A DNA stretch of 32,230 nt from Isochrysis galbana (taxonomy: Eukaryota > Haptophyta > Isochrysidales > Isochrysidaceae): contig CM030938.1 in the NCBI GenBank assembly GCA_018136815.1, positions 3,384,782-3,417,011 on the forward strand. The letters run 5' to 3'. Below the pieces are notes generated by a model. The model searched no databases. It was not told the origin of the DNA and worked only from the letters and a program-made list of their open reading frames with translations. This document shows positions 1 to 9,837 of the stretch, piece after piece. How positions within the stretch are numbered: the stretch's first letter is position 1; the number at the start of each line of letters is the position of its first letter. The translations under genes were made by a program, and so were the position numbers.

Positions 1-225
1 GCCGGTACAAAAAATCGTCCAGTATTTAAGCAAAGGCACCCACCTCACAGTGCTCAACCATGTCTATAAATGGAATGGCGGCTGATGATGTAGTAGTACG
101 CAAGCGATTGCAATGGATCATAAGAAAGATGGACGATAACTTTAAAAATTCATCACACCTCTCTTTCCGCCATATGGCACTTCTAAATCTGCCATGCAGG
201 TTATTGCGGAAGCATTGGACAGCAT
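1..225. other. Unassigned left-edge sequence
   Basis: This stretch is visibly less GC-rich than its surroundings. Short open frames exist on both strands but none resembles a protein I know. It ends where similarity to the LINE ORF1 5' region begins. It could be the end of an exon or of another mobile element lying outside the window. Confidence 0.4.
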
Positions 226-550
226 CAGTCGGCCGCCGCCGGTTGGGACCCACCACAGGGAGTCCTTGGTTCGGAGGCGGAGCGTGGGAGCTGGTGGGGA
301 AGGCCTGGCCCTGGTGCTGGTGCTGGCTGTTTGCAGGGAACAGGACTTTGCCTGTTCCCTGCTTGGGTGGGTGCCTGGCGGGAGGTGGTGAGGTTGCCAT
401 CTCGACGTCGTTGTCGGGCGGTGCGCTGGCCTGCGAGCGCTTCGGCTCCGGCGGCTTGGGGCGGCCCCGTTGGGGCGTCGTGGCGGCGGGGGGCTGGGAG
501 GTGGGAGCGGTCGGCGCGCGCTCCATCGCTAAAACTATAACAATAGTTTT
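226..550 (-). mobile_element. 5' fragment of a LINE (start of ORF1 only)
   Basis: The minus strand encodes the start of an ORF1 protein (MERAPTAPTSQPP...) closely matching the N-terminus of ORF1 in the complete LINE at 23807-30078, including the PQRGRPKPPEPKR segment and the later GTGK(R)xLFP segment. The ATG is at 526-524. The 20-nt hairpin that forms the 5' end of the complete LINE is present at 531-550, and similarity stops exactly there. Similarity is lost near 226, after roughly 100 codons, so all of the rest of ORF1, ORF2 and the 3' end are missing. I found no target duplication flanking this piece. It is a non-functional remnant. Confidence 0.85.
531..550 (-). promoter_or_regulatory. 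5'-terminal hairpin of LINE fragment
   Basis: Plus strand reads AAAACTAT-AACA-ATAGTTTT, a perfect 8-bp stem with a 4-nt loop, 4 nt upstream of the ORF1 ATG on the minus strand. The same structure ends the copies at 8670-8689 and 30060-30079. Confidence 0.75.
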
Positions 551-1053
551 TTGACCACCCATCACCAAACACCAACACCAAACACAGCGAGCCAGACAAC
601 AACCCGCAGTCAGCAGAGACCCGAATACGCGAGACAAAGACAATGGAGAGTGGAGCACAAAGCACAAATAGCAAAGTACGTGTGAGTTGTTTGTGGCAGT
701 GTTGGGGCTTGAGCAATGTGGTGCGTGGAGGTGGAGGGAGAGGGAGAGCGAGATGGTGGTGAAGAGGCGGTTTCACGGGTCCCGTTACATGTTACATGGC
801 GTGAGAGCGGGGTCGGAGGGCATGACAGTGAGCGGAACGAGGTAGAGCACACGCGAGGGACAGACACGGAGGGGGTGCGCTTCCAAGCGAGCGCGCCAGA
901 AACAAAAGACGGACAAGAGAGGAGAACAACCGGGGAAAAGAACACGGGAAACTCTAGGAACAAGGGAAAGACTAATGAAACGAGGGGGGGGACCGGGCGT
1001 CGGAGGGGCGGAGCAGCGAGGGGCGAGCGCACGGGACTCCGAGCCTCGTCGGC
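551..1053. other. Intergenic, no gene seen
   Basis: Starts with a CA/ACC-rich stretch (about 553-595), then a GA-rich stretch on the plus strand (about 730-1000). The open frames here have biased, low-complexity composition on both strands and no recognisable domain. I see no gene. Confidence 0.5.
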
Positions 1054-1076
1054 CAAGGAATAGGGCGGTCAAACAG
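1054..1076. repeat. Left target duplication (7 bp) and TIR (16 bp)
   Basis: CAAGGAA at 1054-1060 is repeated at 4489-4495. TAGGGCGGTCAAACAG at 1061-1076 is the inverted copy of 4473-4488. The inward T-rich stretch and AAGGG are also loosely matched in the right end. Confidence 0.85.
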
Positions 1077-1272
1077 TGTTTTTTTATAAGGGGTGAAAAA
1101 ATGACCATCTCAGAATTGAGGAAATTTAAGGATTTTTTTCGGGAGAAAGTTCCCAATACACCCAACTAGCACATATCCGGGGCCCATTAGGACCCGGACC
1201 CCCCCCTTGGGCCCCCATAACAAAACGTAATCAAAAACTGACAAAAGACGCTAAAATCGCAAAAGCTCAAAA

Positions 1273-2111
1273 AGCCCAACTTCGAACCGATGCCGGGCGC
1301 GCTGCGTGGCCGTTTTCGACGATCCATCCGGATGGCGGACCCCACCAGATACCATATACGCATATCCCACCCGGATGGTCACGCCAATCGGGCAGGCCGC
1401 GCGCCGAACCCTCGTCGAAATCACCCACCCGCCGAGCCCATTGAACGTTGAGCCGTCGCCGAGGGAGGCCCGGAGAGCCCAACTTCGAACCGACGCCGGG
1501 CGCGCTGCGTGGCCGTTTTCGACGATCCATCCGGATGGCGGACCCCACCAGATACCATACACGCATATCCCACCCGGATGGTCACGCCAATCGGGCAGGC
1601 CGCGCGCCGAACCCTCGTCGAAATCACCCACCCGCCGAGCCCATTGAACGTTGAGCCGTCGCCGAGGGAGGCCCGGAGAGCCCAACTTCGAACCGACGCC
1701 GGGCGCGCTGCGTGGCCGTTTTCGACGATCCATCCGGATGGCGGACCCCACCAGATACCATACACGCATATCCCACCCGGATGGTCACGCCAATCGGGCA
1801 GGCCGCGCGCCGAACCCTCGTCGAAATCACCCACCCGCCGAGCCCATTGAACGTTGAGCCGTCGCCGAGGGAGGCCCGGAGAGCCCAACTTCGAACCGAC
1901 GCCGGGCGCGCTGCGTGGCCGTTTTCGACGATCCATCCGGATGGCGGACCCCACCAGATACCATATACGCATATCTCACCCGGATGGTCACGCCAATCGG
2001 GCAGGCCGCGCGCCGAACCCTCGTCGAAATCACCCACCCGCCGAGCCCATTGAACGTTGAGCCGTCGCCGAGGGAGGCCCGGAGAGACCAACTTCGAACC
2101 GATGCCGGGCG
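1273..2111. repeat. 203-bp tandem repeat, about 4.1 copies
   Basis: The unit starts at 1273 (AGCCCAACTTCGAACC), repeats at 1476, 1679 and 1882, and a partial fifth copy ends near 2111. Copies differ by only a few bases, so the array is young or kept uniform. All six frames stay partly open through several units simply because 203 is not a multiple of three and stops are rare. These frames are not proteins. The array lies between the left TIR and the 3' end of the chromodomain gene, all within the transposon. Confidence 0.95.
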
Positions 2112-2130
2112 GGCCTTGGGCTCCTAAGCC

Positions 2131-3449
2131 TCATGGCTTTGGCTCAGCACGAACAGCAGGATCATTCACAGCCTGCTTGCTGCCTTCCCTTCCCACCTCA
2201 GCCTCGATCTCAATCTCAGTCGCCTCCTCCGCCTCGAGCTCCGACTCCGCCTCAAGTGCTGCCTCGTACTCGTCGATTGCCTCGAGGTTTTGTGGCATCT
2301 CGTCGTCGGCGATCTCCTCCGCGCGCTGCCACGTGGCGCACTCTGGTGGAAAGCCAGACCATAGAATGAGGTATAGAAACTCTCCTGGATCAAACTGCGA
2401 GGAGAGGCAAGGCAGTCCAGCTCAGCGCGGTGATGGTGGCGAACGAGAGACAACGAGAGTGCGTGGCGCACCTTCTCTTCGCGGTTCGGAACCGCGCCAT
2501 CATCTCCAACGACCATCCGGCCGATAATGGACTCGAATTCGAAGATCTCGTCGTCATACCATTCGTAGCCGAAGGCAGAGACAATACTGGCTTCTCGCTT
2601 GCGCTTGCCGGCCGTCTGCCCCCTCGCCGCCTTCGGTTGCCTTGGCCGCCGCTGTACTCGCCGCTTACGTAGGCCGCGTCCATCCAGTCCAGAGTCGCCG
2701 TCGGCGAGATCGTTAGCGCCGATGCCGAACTCCTGCACCATGAGTCGCTGCACCGCAAGCACGTAGTCAGAGCGCGCGCCCATAGTGAGGAGGAAGCCCG
2801 AGCGCTTCTTGACCGCCTTGTAGTGCTTAAGCTGGTCTCGGAGCTCGTTGATGCCGAGCGACTTGAGCTCCGAGTACTTGCGCTTGAGTACGACGGCGGC
2901 GATACGCACATCCTCCGCCGCCTTGGCGTCCGCCTTCTGCTGCTTGCCCGCCAGCTTCTCGTCCCTTGCTTCCTGCTTGATCTTACCGGACTTGATGCGC
3001 TGTTGTTTCATCGTCAGTCGCCGCCCGAGCCGCGCCTCTCGCCAAGCGATACGAAACACCGCCTCGAGCTCTGTCGAGGTTTTGCTGTCGAGCCACTCGC
3101 CTTGGTGATTGAACTTGCCCAACGCGATACCGGCGCGCGAGTCGGCGCGCTGCTGGCCGGCCACCTTGTCACTCGCTTTCCCGAGAGCGTGTAGCCTCTC
3201 GACGGGGGTGCTAGTAGCAAGAAGTGCATCGTACTTGGCGCGGATCTCGGACGTGAGCTTAGCCTTGCATAGCTTGCCGTCGGGCGCGATGAACTCGGCC
3301 GCATGGTTCTGCGTCGCCGGCACCATGGCCTCGAACGCAGCTGCGAGCAACTTGCCCACGAACTCGTCGCCGGCGGCCCGCTCCCTAATTCTATTGGAGT
3401 CGATGGCCGCTCGAGAGCTGCGCCTCTCCTGTCCGGGAGTCAACTCGCT

Positions 3450-3485
<36 letters not shown>

Positions 3486-4295
3486 ACCGCCGCCTCCCCC
3501 ACTCTCTGGCCCGTCGCCGCTGTCGCTTTTGCCAATGTTGAAAGGTTTGGCGGCGGACCGCCAAAGGCCCTCTGCCTCTGCTGCCCACCGGAGATCGACG
3601 GACGCCGCGTCGGCTCCGCGGTCTATGGCTCTCCTTGACTTCATGTCAAGTATTGCCAAGACCTTGGAGTGCGCCTTGGCTGCGCGAGCTCCGCGTGCCA
3701 GGAGCGCTTTCGTCGCGCCGTCGCGCGTCATTGGCAGTATGGGTTGATTCCCAATACCGCCTGCCAAGCCCACCACCCAGCGGCAGAAGATGATTTCTGC
3801 TTTGGGTGGTGGGTTCCCGCCAGATGCGCTGTGAGGCGCTCTGGCAAGATCTTGGGCTTTTTTGCTCGCCGCGGCGTAGAGAGCTACGACGTGGCCCGTC
3901 CTGAGGCCACCCACGGGTCTTGCCTCATCGATCAGCGCCGAATCTGGCACTGTCAGACAGAGGAGGGCCGCGAGGGCAGCCTCAACGCGGAGGCTTGTCA
4001 GCCACGCGTGGACGGCCGCGTCGGTGAGCTGGTCCTGGTTCTCGATGCCGAGTTCGAGTGAGGGCGAATCCTGCGAGGGGCGGGTCGGGATGGTCAGGGC
4101 GGGGTCTGCGGCAGCCAGGGTAGCCGCGTGCGCGCGCTGTGAGGAGCTGGGTGGGCTGCGCGGGCCATGATGCCAGAGGGTCAGGGGGTGGTCGGACTGT
4201 CGGCAGCCCGACACGGCGCTGCATCGGGCGGGAATCAAATGCCGAATGTAGCTTAGATATAAAGGAATCGATCCCCCCGCGGGCGCGACCGCCAA
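2131..4295 (-). CDS. Chromodomain protein carried by DNA transposon
   Basis: The gene is read from right to left. Exon 1 is open from 4295 to 2472. A 77-bp phase-0 intron (2471-2395, GTGCGC...CGCAG) joins it to exon 2 (2394-2131, stop TGA), giving about 695 codons. The join completes a C-terminal chromodomain: EFESIIGRMV in exon 1, then GEFLYLILWSGFPPECATW in exon 2, with the aromatic positions (F, W, W) of a methyl-lysine cage. Earlier features are a run of about 18 glycines (codons near 3450-3500), a long basic helical stretch, and a SAP-like segment (about residues 473-520, YSELKSLGINELRDQL) that could bind DNA. An acidic Glu-rich tail follows the chromodomain. The main frame has no ATG before about residue 189, so the true start is probably in another frame joined by an unseen splice, for example the ATG at 4224. 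It could target the element to chromatin. Its catalytic role, if any, is unknown. Confidence 0.7.
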
Positions 4296-4472
4296 TTCTT
4301 TACGGGTAGAGCGTGAGCGCGCGTGACGGAGGGGGGGGGAGGGGGGGAGAATCGCACCATTTCCTGGCTAAGATTTTCGTGGCGGCAGGTGGCCCCCCCT
4401 GAAGGTTTTTTATTGGGCCTCGCGCCACGGTCAAAAAATGCAGCCCAACCCTTACTAGTAGTTAAAAAGCCC

Positions 4473-4495
4473 CTGTTTGACCGCCCTACAAGGAA
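4473..4495. repeat. Right TIR (16 bp) and target duplication (7 bp)
   Basis: CTGTTTGACCGCCCTA at 4473-4488 is the exact complement of the left end. CAAGGAA follows directly at 4489-4495. Confidence 0.85.
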
Positions 4496-4887
4496 ACAAA
4501 AGGAATCGCTATTGTCATCTCACATAGCAGCATCTCTGCACAGCTCAGCACAGTGCAAGCGCACAACCCTCTCGTGTGTATATACGTATACATAACGGTA
4601 CAACACGTGGGACAAAGACCGTATAGTGTACTGTGACAATTATCAAACAATGCGCAAATGCGCCTGTATCGATCCTTCCAAACATTCTTCATTTTGCGAG
4701 TGAGAATGCAGCCTAGAAGCACGGCCATAGTGTAAGCAAGCACGCATTCATGGTCTGCATGTCCAACATGGATCGATAAACGACACCTCTATCTCTACCA
4801 GAATCCACGGAAAGGCGCCTAGCGTCGCCGCCAATGCATTCGCAGCACAGCCCAAGAAAACGGATGAGATTGCCGCTCATCTCTACA
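4496..4887. other. Intergenic, 3' flank of gyrB
   Basis: A lower-GC stretch including alternating TATA/CGTATAC sequence (about 4578-4592). It lies downstream of the gyrB stop on the minus strand and would hold its 3' UTR. No gene or clear polyadenylation signal is recognised. Confidence 0.5.
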
Positions 4888-7367
4888 TCAAAAGTCAAGT
4901 TTGTCCCAGTCCAAGGTGCTCGCGTGGTCATGGATGAATTGTTTGCGCGGCCCGATGTTAGATCCCATCAATATGGAAAAGACTCGGTCTGCCTGTGCCG
5001 CGTCGTCGACAGTTACCCGCTTGAGAATACGCGTGGCCGGGTTCATCGTCGTCGACCAAAGCTCAGCGGGCATCATCTCACCCAACCCCTTGAATCGTTG
5101 GATTGCCAGTTTTACGCTGCCGACAGATCGGCTGAGCTCGGCCAGCTCGGAATCCGTGTAGCAGTAATGTGTCTTCGAACGATGCTTGACCTTGTACAAA
5201 GGAGGGTAAGCGATGTAGACGTATCCTTCCTCGACAACAGCTCGATTGTACCGGTAGAGGAAGGTGAGCAGGAGCGTGCGGATGTGCGCGCCATCCACGT
5301 CGGCGTCGGTCATCAGAATGATCTTGTGATACCTAAAGCGGGGGGCGGAAACAGCAGAAAGTCGGTAATATTGAAAGGCTTATGGCATGCAGTCAGGTGA
5401 GCTCCTGTTGGACCGCGTGGGCAAGGGGGAGAAGCCGGCGCACGCTATCGGTGAAAATCTCCTAGCATGCAGCCAGTTCGGCTTCAGATGGCCCGCGTGG
5501 GCGAGGGGGAGAAGGTAGCGAATGCGATCGGGCAGGCGCGAACAGAGTGGAGAAGGGGGATACACACCTCAACTGCGATGGCCTGAAATCGTCGCCCTTG
5601 ATGCCTAGCCCAAGAGCTGTGATGAGCGCCTGGATTTCTACATTTTGATACATCGACGTGTCATCCGCCTTCTCGATGTTGAGGATCTTGCCTCGCAAGG
5701 GAAGAATGGCTTGGTTCTCGCGCGAACGGCCCTGCTTGGCCGAACCGCCCGCCGAATCGCCCTCGACAATGAAGATTTCCGAGCGCTCAGGGTCTCCGCA
5801 TGCGCAATCTGCGAGCTTGCCCGGCAACAGTGTCGAACCAAGCACTGACTTGCGTCTTACTAGCTCGCGCGCGGCCTTCGCCGCGTCTGCCGCCTTCTGC
5901 GCCGCCTGCGCCTTGTCGAGGATCGCGCCGAGCGCCTTAGGGGTCCGCTGTAGATACTCGCTGAACTGCTCGGCGAGAAGCTCGTTGACCACACCGCGCA
6001 CCTCTGGTGATCCAAGTTTCTGCTTTGTTTGCCCCTCGAACTCGGCTTCAGGCAGCCGCACGGCAACGATGGCGCACAGACCTTCGCGCAAAAACTCGCC
6101 GGGGACGCTCGGCGCCTTGTCGCGGATCTTCCCGCTCTCACGGCCGAGGTGGTTAAGAACGCGCGTGATTGCGGCCTTGAGACCGTCGATGTGAGTGCCA
6201 CCGTTGGGCGTCATCACGCCATTCGCAAATCCGAGCAAGTTGTCCGTGTACATGTCCGCGGACCAGCGCATGGCCACGTCTACCTGGAAACAATGATAAG
6301 GTAGAGCACTCTTCGTTGGACCTCAGAGCCGTGACTATCGCCTCCTGGGCAGGCGTTGCCGAGCTCGGCGCTCTCAATACCACTAGGAAGAACTACTAGT
6401 CTAGATACCCTAGAGTCGAGCCGCATGAGCTGCAAGTGATTCATCGGCCTACCTGAATGTCTCCCTTCTGCGCCTTGTAGGACAAGACGTCGTCTTCAAG
6501 CAGCGGGCGCTTGCCCTCGCAAATGTGCTCCACATACTCAGCAATCCCACCAGAGTGGACAAAGGTTGTCATGCCCCCACCCTTGCGTTCGTCGGTCAGG
6601 CGGATCACCAGTCCGGCATTGAGGTAGGCTTGTTGGTCGAGCCTGCCTTTGAGGACATCAGCATCAAATTCGACACCATTCTTGAAAATGGTCGGGTCAG
6701 GAGAGAAGGTGATACGCGTCCCCGTTGAGCTCGCTTCGTCCACGGGGAGCGGACTCACAGACATCGGGTCGACAACAAGCCCCTTGGAGAAGCCCATACG
6801 GTGCAGTTGGCCCGCCCGCCGCACTTCTGCAGTTAGCGAGTCAGACAGCGCATTGACGACGGAGACGCCGACACCGTGCAGGCCACCCGAAACCTTGTAT
6901 CCGGAGCCGCCTCCACCAAACTTTCCGCCGGCGTGTAGCACAGTTAGCACCGTCTCGAGCGCCGGCTTGCCCGTCTTGGCATGCACGTCGCACGGGATGC
7001 CTCGCCCATCGTCTGAGACAGAGAGGTGTCCGTCAGTGTGGATGGTGACGTTGACCTGAGTTGCCCAGCCGGCGAGCGCCTCATCGACCGAGTTGTCGAC
7101 CACCTCAAACACCAGGTGGTGCAGCCCGCGCATGCCCGTCGAGCCTATGTACATGCCTGGCCGCTTGCGGACCGGCTCCAGTCCCTCCAGAACTGTGATC
7201 TGCTCTGCACCGTAGCCTGTGGAGACGGCGGCCGAGCAGGCGAGAGGCGCAGCAGTGCGAGGGCACGCCCAACGTGCGCGGCCCCATGCCACAGCCCACG
7301 CGCCACCCGTCCATAGGGAGAGAGAGAGGAAGAGCGCGCTGCCGCCGCCACCGCCGCCGCGCGCCAT
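4888..7367 (-). CDS. gyrB: DNA gyrase subunit B, organelle-targeted
   Basis: ATPase subunit of type IIA topoisomerase, which with GyrA supercoils DNA, here most likely plastid DNA. Exons are 7367-6453, 6283-5568 and 5332-4888; introns of 169 and 235 bp are GT-AG. The spliced frame is 691 aa, close to the shorter bacterial GyrB length. The GHKL ATPase domain shows EVVDNSVDEALAG (about 88-100), DDGRGIP and the SGGLHGVGVSVVNALS loop. The Toprim domain shows EGDSAGG (479-485), PLRGKILN and DADVDG (Asp 553, 555, 557). QRFKGLGEM follows near the C-terminus. I chose the ATG at 7367; the frame opens a little further but only from GTG. Residues 10-27 are hydrophobic (signal-like), followed by WGRARW and an Arg/Ala/Ser-rich stretch before the gyrase core at about residue 55. 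An aromatic residue after the presumed cleavage site suits red-lineage complex plastids. The location is inferred. Confidence 0.96.
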
Positions 7368-7712
7368 GCCTCCCCGACGGAGAGGGCAACAGACGGACAC
7401 GGAGCGCCGACACCCTCTCTCTCTCTCTCCTCGGCTGTCCCTCGGACTCTTCCTCCTCTCTTTATTTACACTCCCTCTTCTCTTATCTCTTTATTTCCCT
7501 GGTTGCTCCCTCTCCCTCTCCCTCACACCATCTCTCTCACTATTGTACTCCTAGAAGATACGTGCTACGTATATAAATAAACGCCACGAGTGCATCGACA
7601 TTGCGCATTGCGCAAGACCAAGACTTCGGTTATGTGTTATGTGGACTTCCATCCATTTGATGTTCTGGCCCGCCTTGTCAATGACCAACCGCCCACAACC
7701 CGAAAGAGAGGG
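7368..7712 (-). promoter_or_regulatory. Probable gyrB upstream region
   Basis: A pyrimidine-rich tract (about 7411-7550, CTCTCTCT and CCCTCTCC runs on the plus strand) lies upstream of the gyrB ATG. A TATA-like sequence (TATTTATATA on the minus strand) is at 7568-7577, about 200 bp from the start codon. This is the plausible promoter and 5' UTR, inferred from position only. The part left of 7713 adjoins a broken LINE fragment. Confidence 0.35.
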
Positions 7713-8689
7713 CTAGCGCCCCGTAGGTGACCACGAATTCGTGCGGGACTCCCGAGAGCCGGGAGAACCGCCTGAAGTTTGTCGCCATAGGCGGCTTTGA
7801 ATTGGTCGTGGGCGTCATCATCAACGTAAAAGATCCAAGGGCCTTTACGACCCTTGTCCATCCCGTCCGGGGTGGCGTCCAATCCCTCCAACTTGGAGAG
7901 GAGGAACTTATTCATGAATGTGGCCACATCCTCGCTCTTGATGTCCTTCTTGTCCTCAGCTTGGCTGAGCAAGCTGCAAGCTGGATATGAAGAAGGAAGA
8001 AGGGAGTGTCCTCCGGCTCCTCCTCTTCATCAAGAGGGGGGGGGGGAGCAAGTTGTGTGGTGGTGGTCAGAGTCGGCTTTGGATCCGACTGAGGGTCGGG
8101 ATGCGATGGTTGTGGGATGGGTTGTGTCTGGGTTGGCGCTTATGTAGTTATGTAGGTCCTTCCCTTTGGGTCCGTGTTGAGCGGCTTCCGCGTATGACGT
8201 ATGACTTTTGACTTTTGCGAAGGTGCTGACAGTTGGTTGGAAGCCTTAATGGCCCCAAGGATTGATTGTTGTGTGAAGTGCCCGCCCCCGAGGGGTGCAC
8301 TCGCTGTGGTTGTAGGAGTTGCCACCATGGGGGCATGGGGGTGGCAGGGTGGCAGCAGAGCTGCTACCTGCTACCCACCATGGGGAGTCCTTGTTGGAGA
8401 GGGAGGCCGGAGGAGGCAGGCGGCAGAGCCAGATTCTGGCTCTGTTGTTCTGCAGGGAACAGGGCCCTGCCTGTTCCCTGCTTCTGTGGCTGGTGGGTAG
8501 GCGAGGATGGCGGGGCCATGCCGACGTCGTTGTCAGTTGTCAGGTGGAGCAGAGGCCTGGGAGCGCTTCGGCTCCGGCGGCTTGCGCTTGGGGCGGCCCC
8601 TGTGGGGCGTCGTGGCGGCGGGGGGCTGGGAGGTGGGAGGTGGGAGCGGTCGGCGCGCGCTCCATCGATAAAACTACAACAATAGTTTT
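7713..8689 (-). mobile_element. LINE fragment with decayed ORF1 (5' half only)
   Basis: On the minus strand this matches ORF1 of the complete LINE from its 5' hairpin (8670-8689) and ATG (8665-8663) to about ORF1 residue 290. The best-preserved stretch is near 7750-7960, encoding SEDVATFM, LEGLDATPDGMDKGRKGPW and FYVDDDAH. The frame is broken in several places: an extra Asn codon beside FM, shifted frames through the proline-rich region, and internal small repeats near 8200 and 8350. Similarity ends near 7713. ORF2 and the 3' end are absent. No flanking duplication is seen. The 5' end coincides to the base with the other two copies. Confidence 0.9.
8670..8689 (-). promoter_or_regulatory. 5'-terminal hairpin of LINE fragment
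   Basis: Plus strand AAAACTAC-AACA-ATAGTTTT. One stem pair is mismatched compared with the other copies, consistent with decay. It sits 4 nt from the minus-strand ATG. Confidence 0.7.
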
Positions 8690-9837
8690 AGGCACTTTGC
8701 ACTTTGCACTACTTTGAACAACTTATGGTAGAGGCAGAGGCGATCTGTCCCGCTCCCCGCTGCAATTCGAGCATTGACCATGAAGTGGCGACGATCGGGA
8801 GGGCCAGAACTAGAACGTGAGCCTCGTCCTCAGCCACATCTTCACCTGCCGGTGCCAATGCAGCTCCCGAGCTCTCGCTTGCTCGGACCTTTCCTCTCCC
8901 CACGCCCCCACTGGCGCCGGCCGTGCAAGTGCAAGGCGCCGGCTCTGCCTGGCGACAGGCGAGCCGAAATCTAGCTGCGCTTGAAGACCGGACCGCCGCC
9001 GGGGCCCTTCGACAAGAATTGGTGTGGCCGTGTGGCCGGCCGGCCGGCCCTCGCGACCTCCTTCTCCTTTCTTCGCCTGCTCTAAATCTGCTGTGGCTTG
9101 TGCAGAGCCTAGTGCCACGCAGCACGCAGCGTCTACGTCTACGTTTGATTCTACGTGTGCGTTGGCGTTGGACACGGGCGTTGCGGCGTTGCTCGCGGCG
9201 TGTTTGTGTGCCGCACAATGGGCGGGATGCTCTCGTCCTCGATCCCCACCGCTGCAAGTTGCAAGCTGCAAGCTTAGAGGCCATCTGCAATGCATGCCAC
9301 ATGCATGCCACTTGCTGCGCAGAGAGGCAGAGAGCAGAGAGCGCTCCCCAGGGGGAGAGGGGCGGGGGGGGGCCGACATCTCCCTCTGCCCCACACTCCC
9401 AGCGTTCGCTCTTTGCTCTTTCGTAGCGAGCTCCCCCCGCGATGTGCGTGCGCCACCTTTTAAAAGTAAGCAGCGAGTAGAAACTAGAAGCCCAGGAACC
9501 ACCCGCGAACCCCCTCCCCTTCCCCCTCTCGACGCGCGGCGGCGTCGCGCGCGCGAGAAAAAAAAACCACGCGCCTGCCGGCGTCGCGCGCGAGAGAGAA
9601 AAAAAACACGTGCCTCCGAGGGAGCGTGGCCCCCCTTGGCCCAAGAAGCCCCTTGCGCTGCAGCGGTGCGCCGGCCCTGCGGCCCTCTCTCTCCCCCCCC
9701 CTCTTTTCTCCTCCTGCAGGTTCTCCCCCTCCCTCCCTCTCTGCTTCTGCGCGCGTCGTCTGTGGGGAGCGAGGCGCAGGCTTGCGGGCTGAGACGAGGC
9801 GCAACCGCTCATTTCTTCCCGACCCGCACGCTTGCAG
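8690..9837 (+). promoter_or_regulatory. Upstream region of RPL3; no other gene seen
   Basis: It begins with short GCACTTT repeats (8691-8712). Long GC-rich open frames run on both strands through 8700-9800, but they have no recognisable domain and their starts are mostly not ATG, so I leave them out. A TATA-like TTTTAAAAG lies at 9461-9469. A direct duplication of about 37 bp (GGCGTCGCGCGCGAG plus an A-run, then ACGCGCCTGCC or ACGTGCCTCC) is at about 9540-9615. A pyrimidine tract and CAG end exactly at the RPL3 ATG (CTTGCAG|ATG). This would fit an intron in the 5' UTR, common in ribosomal protein genes, but the donor is not identified. Confidence 0.4.

Larger units (their letters stand above)
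1061..4488 (-). mobile_element. 3.4-kb DNA transposon with chromodomain gene
   Basis: The element is bounded by 16-bp perfect terminal inverted repeats, TAGGGCGGTCAAACAG at 1061-1076 and its complement at 4473-4488. It is flanked by an exact 7-bp direct repeat CAAGGAA (1054-1060 and 4489-4495). The terminal TAGGG fits the YARNG start typical of hAT elements, though hAT target duplications are usually 8 bp, so the superfamily is uncertain. Inside, from the left, are about 200 bp of unassigned sequence, four copies of a 203-bp tandem repeat, and a spliced minus-strand gene ending in a chromodomain. I recognise no transposase catalytic domain, so it is probably non-autonomous or of an unfamiliar type. 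A 331-bp right-end fragment of the same family lies at 14651-14981 and stops at the same terminal base, which supports the boundary. Confidence 0.8.

Noticed and set aside
1251-2091. Repeated 68-183-codon frames on both strands in the 203-bp array
   Set aside because: They are the same few frames recurring because the unit is tandemly repeated and stop-poor. No start context or domain is seen, and both strands are equally open.
1273-2111. A CRISPR array
   Set aside because: The repeats are direct and contiguous with no unique spacers, and the DNA is eukaryotic.
4888-7367. Bacterial contamination as the source of gyrB
   Set aside because: Two GT-AG introns interrupt it at positions that restore conserved gyrase sequence, and a targeting extension precedes the core.
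8709-9812. A 367-codon minus-strand gene upstream of RPL3
   Set aside because: The composition is Arg/Ser/Pro/Gly-rich, as expected from GC-rich noncoding DNA. Overlapping frames on the other strand are equally long, and no domain is recognisable. It would overlap the RPL3 promoter.
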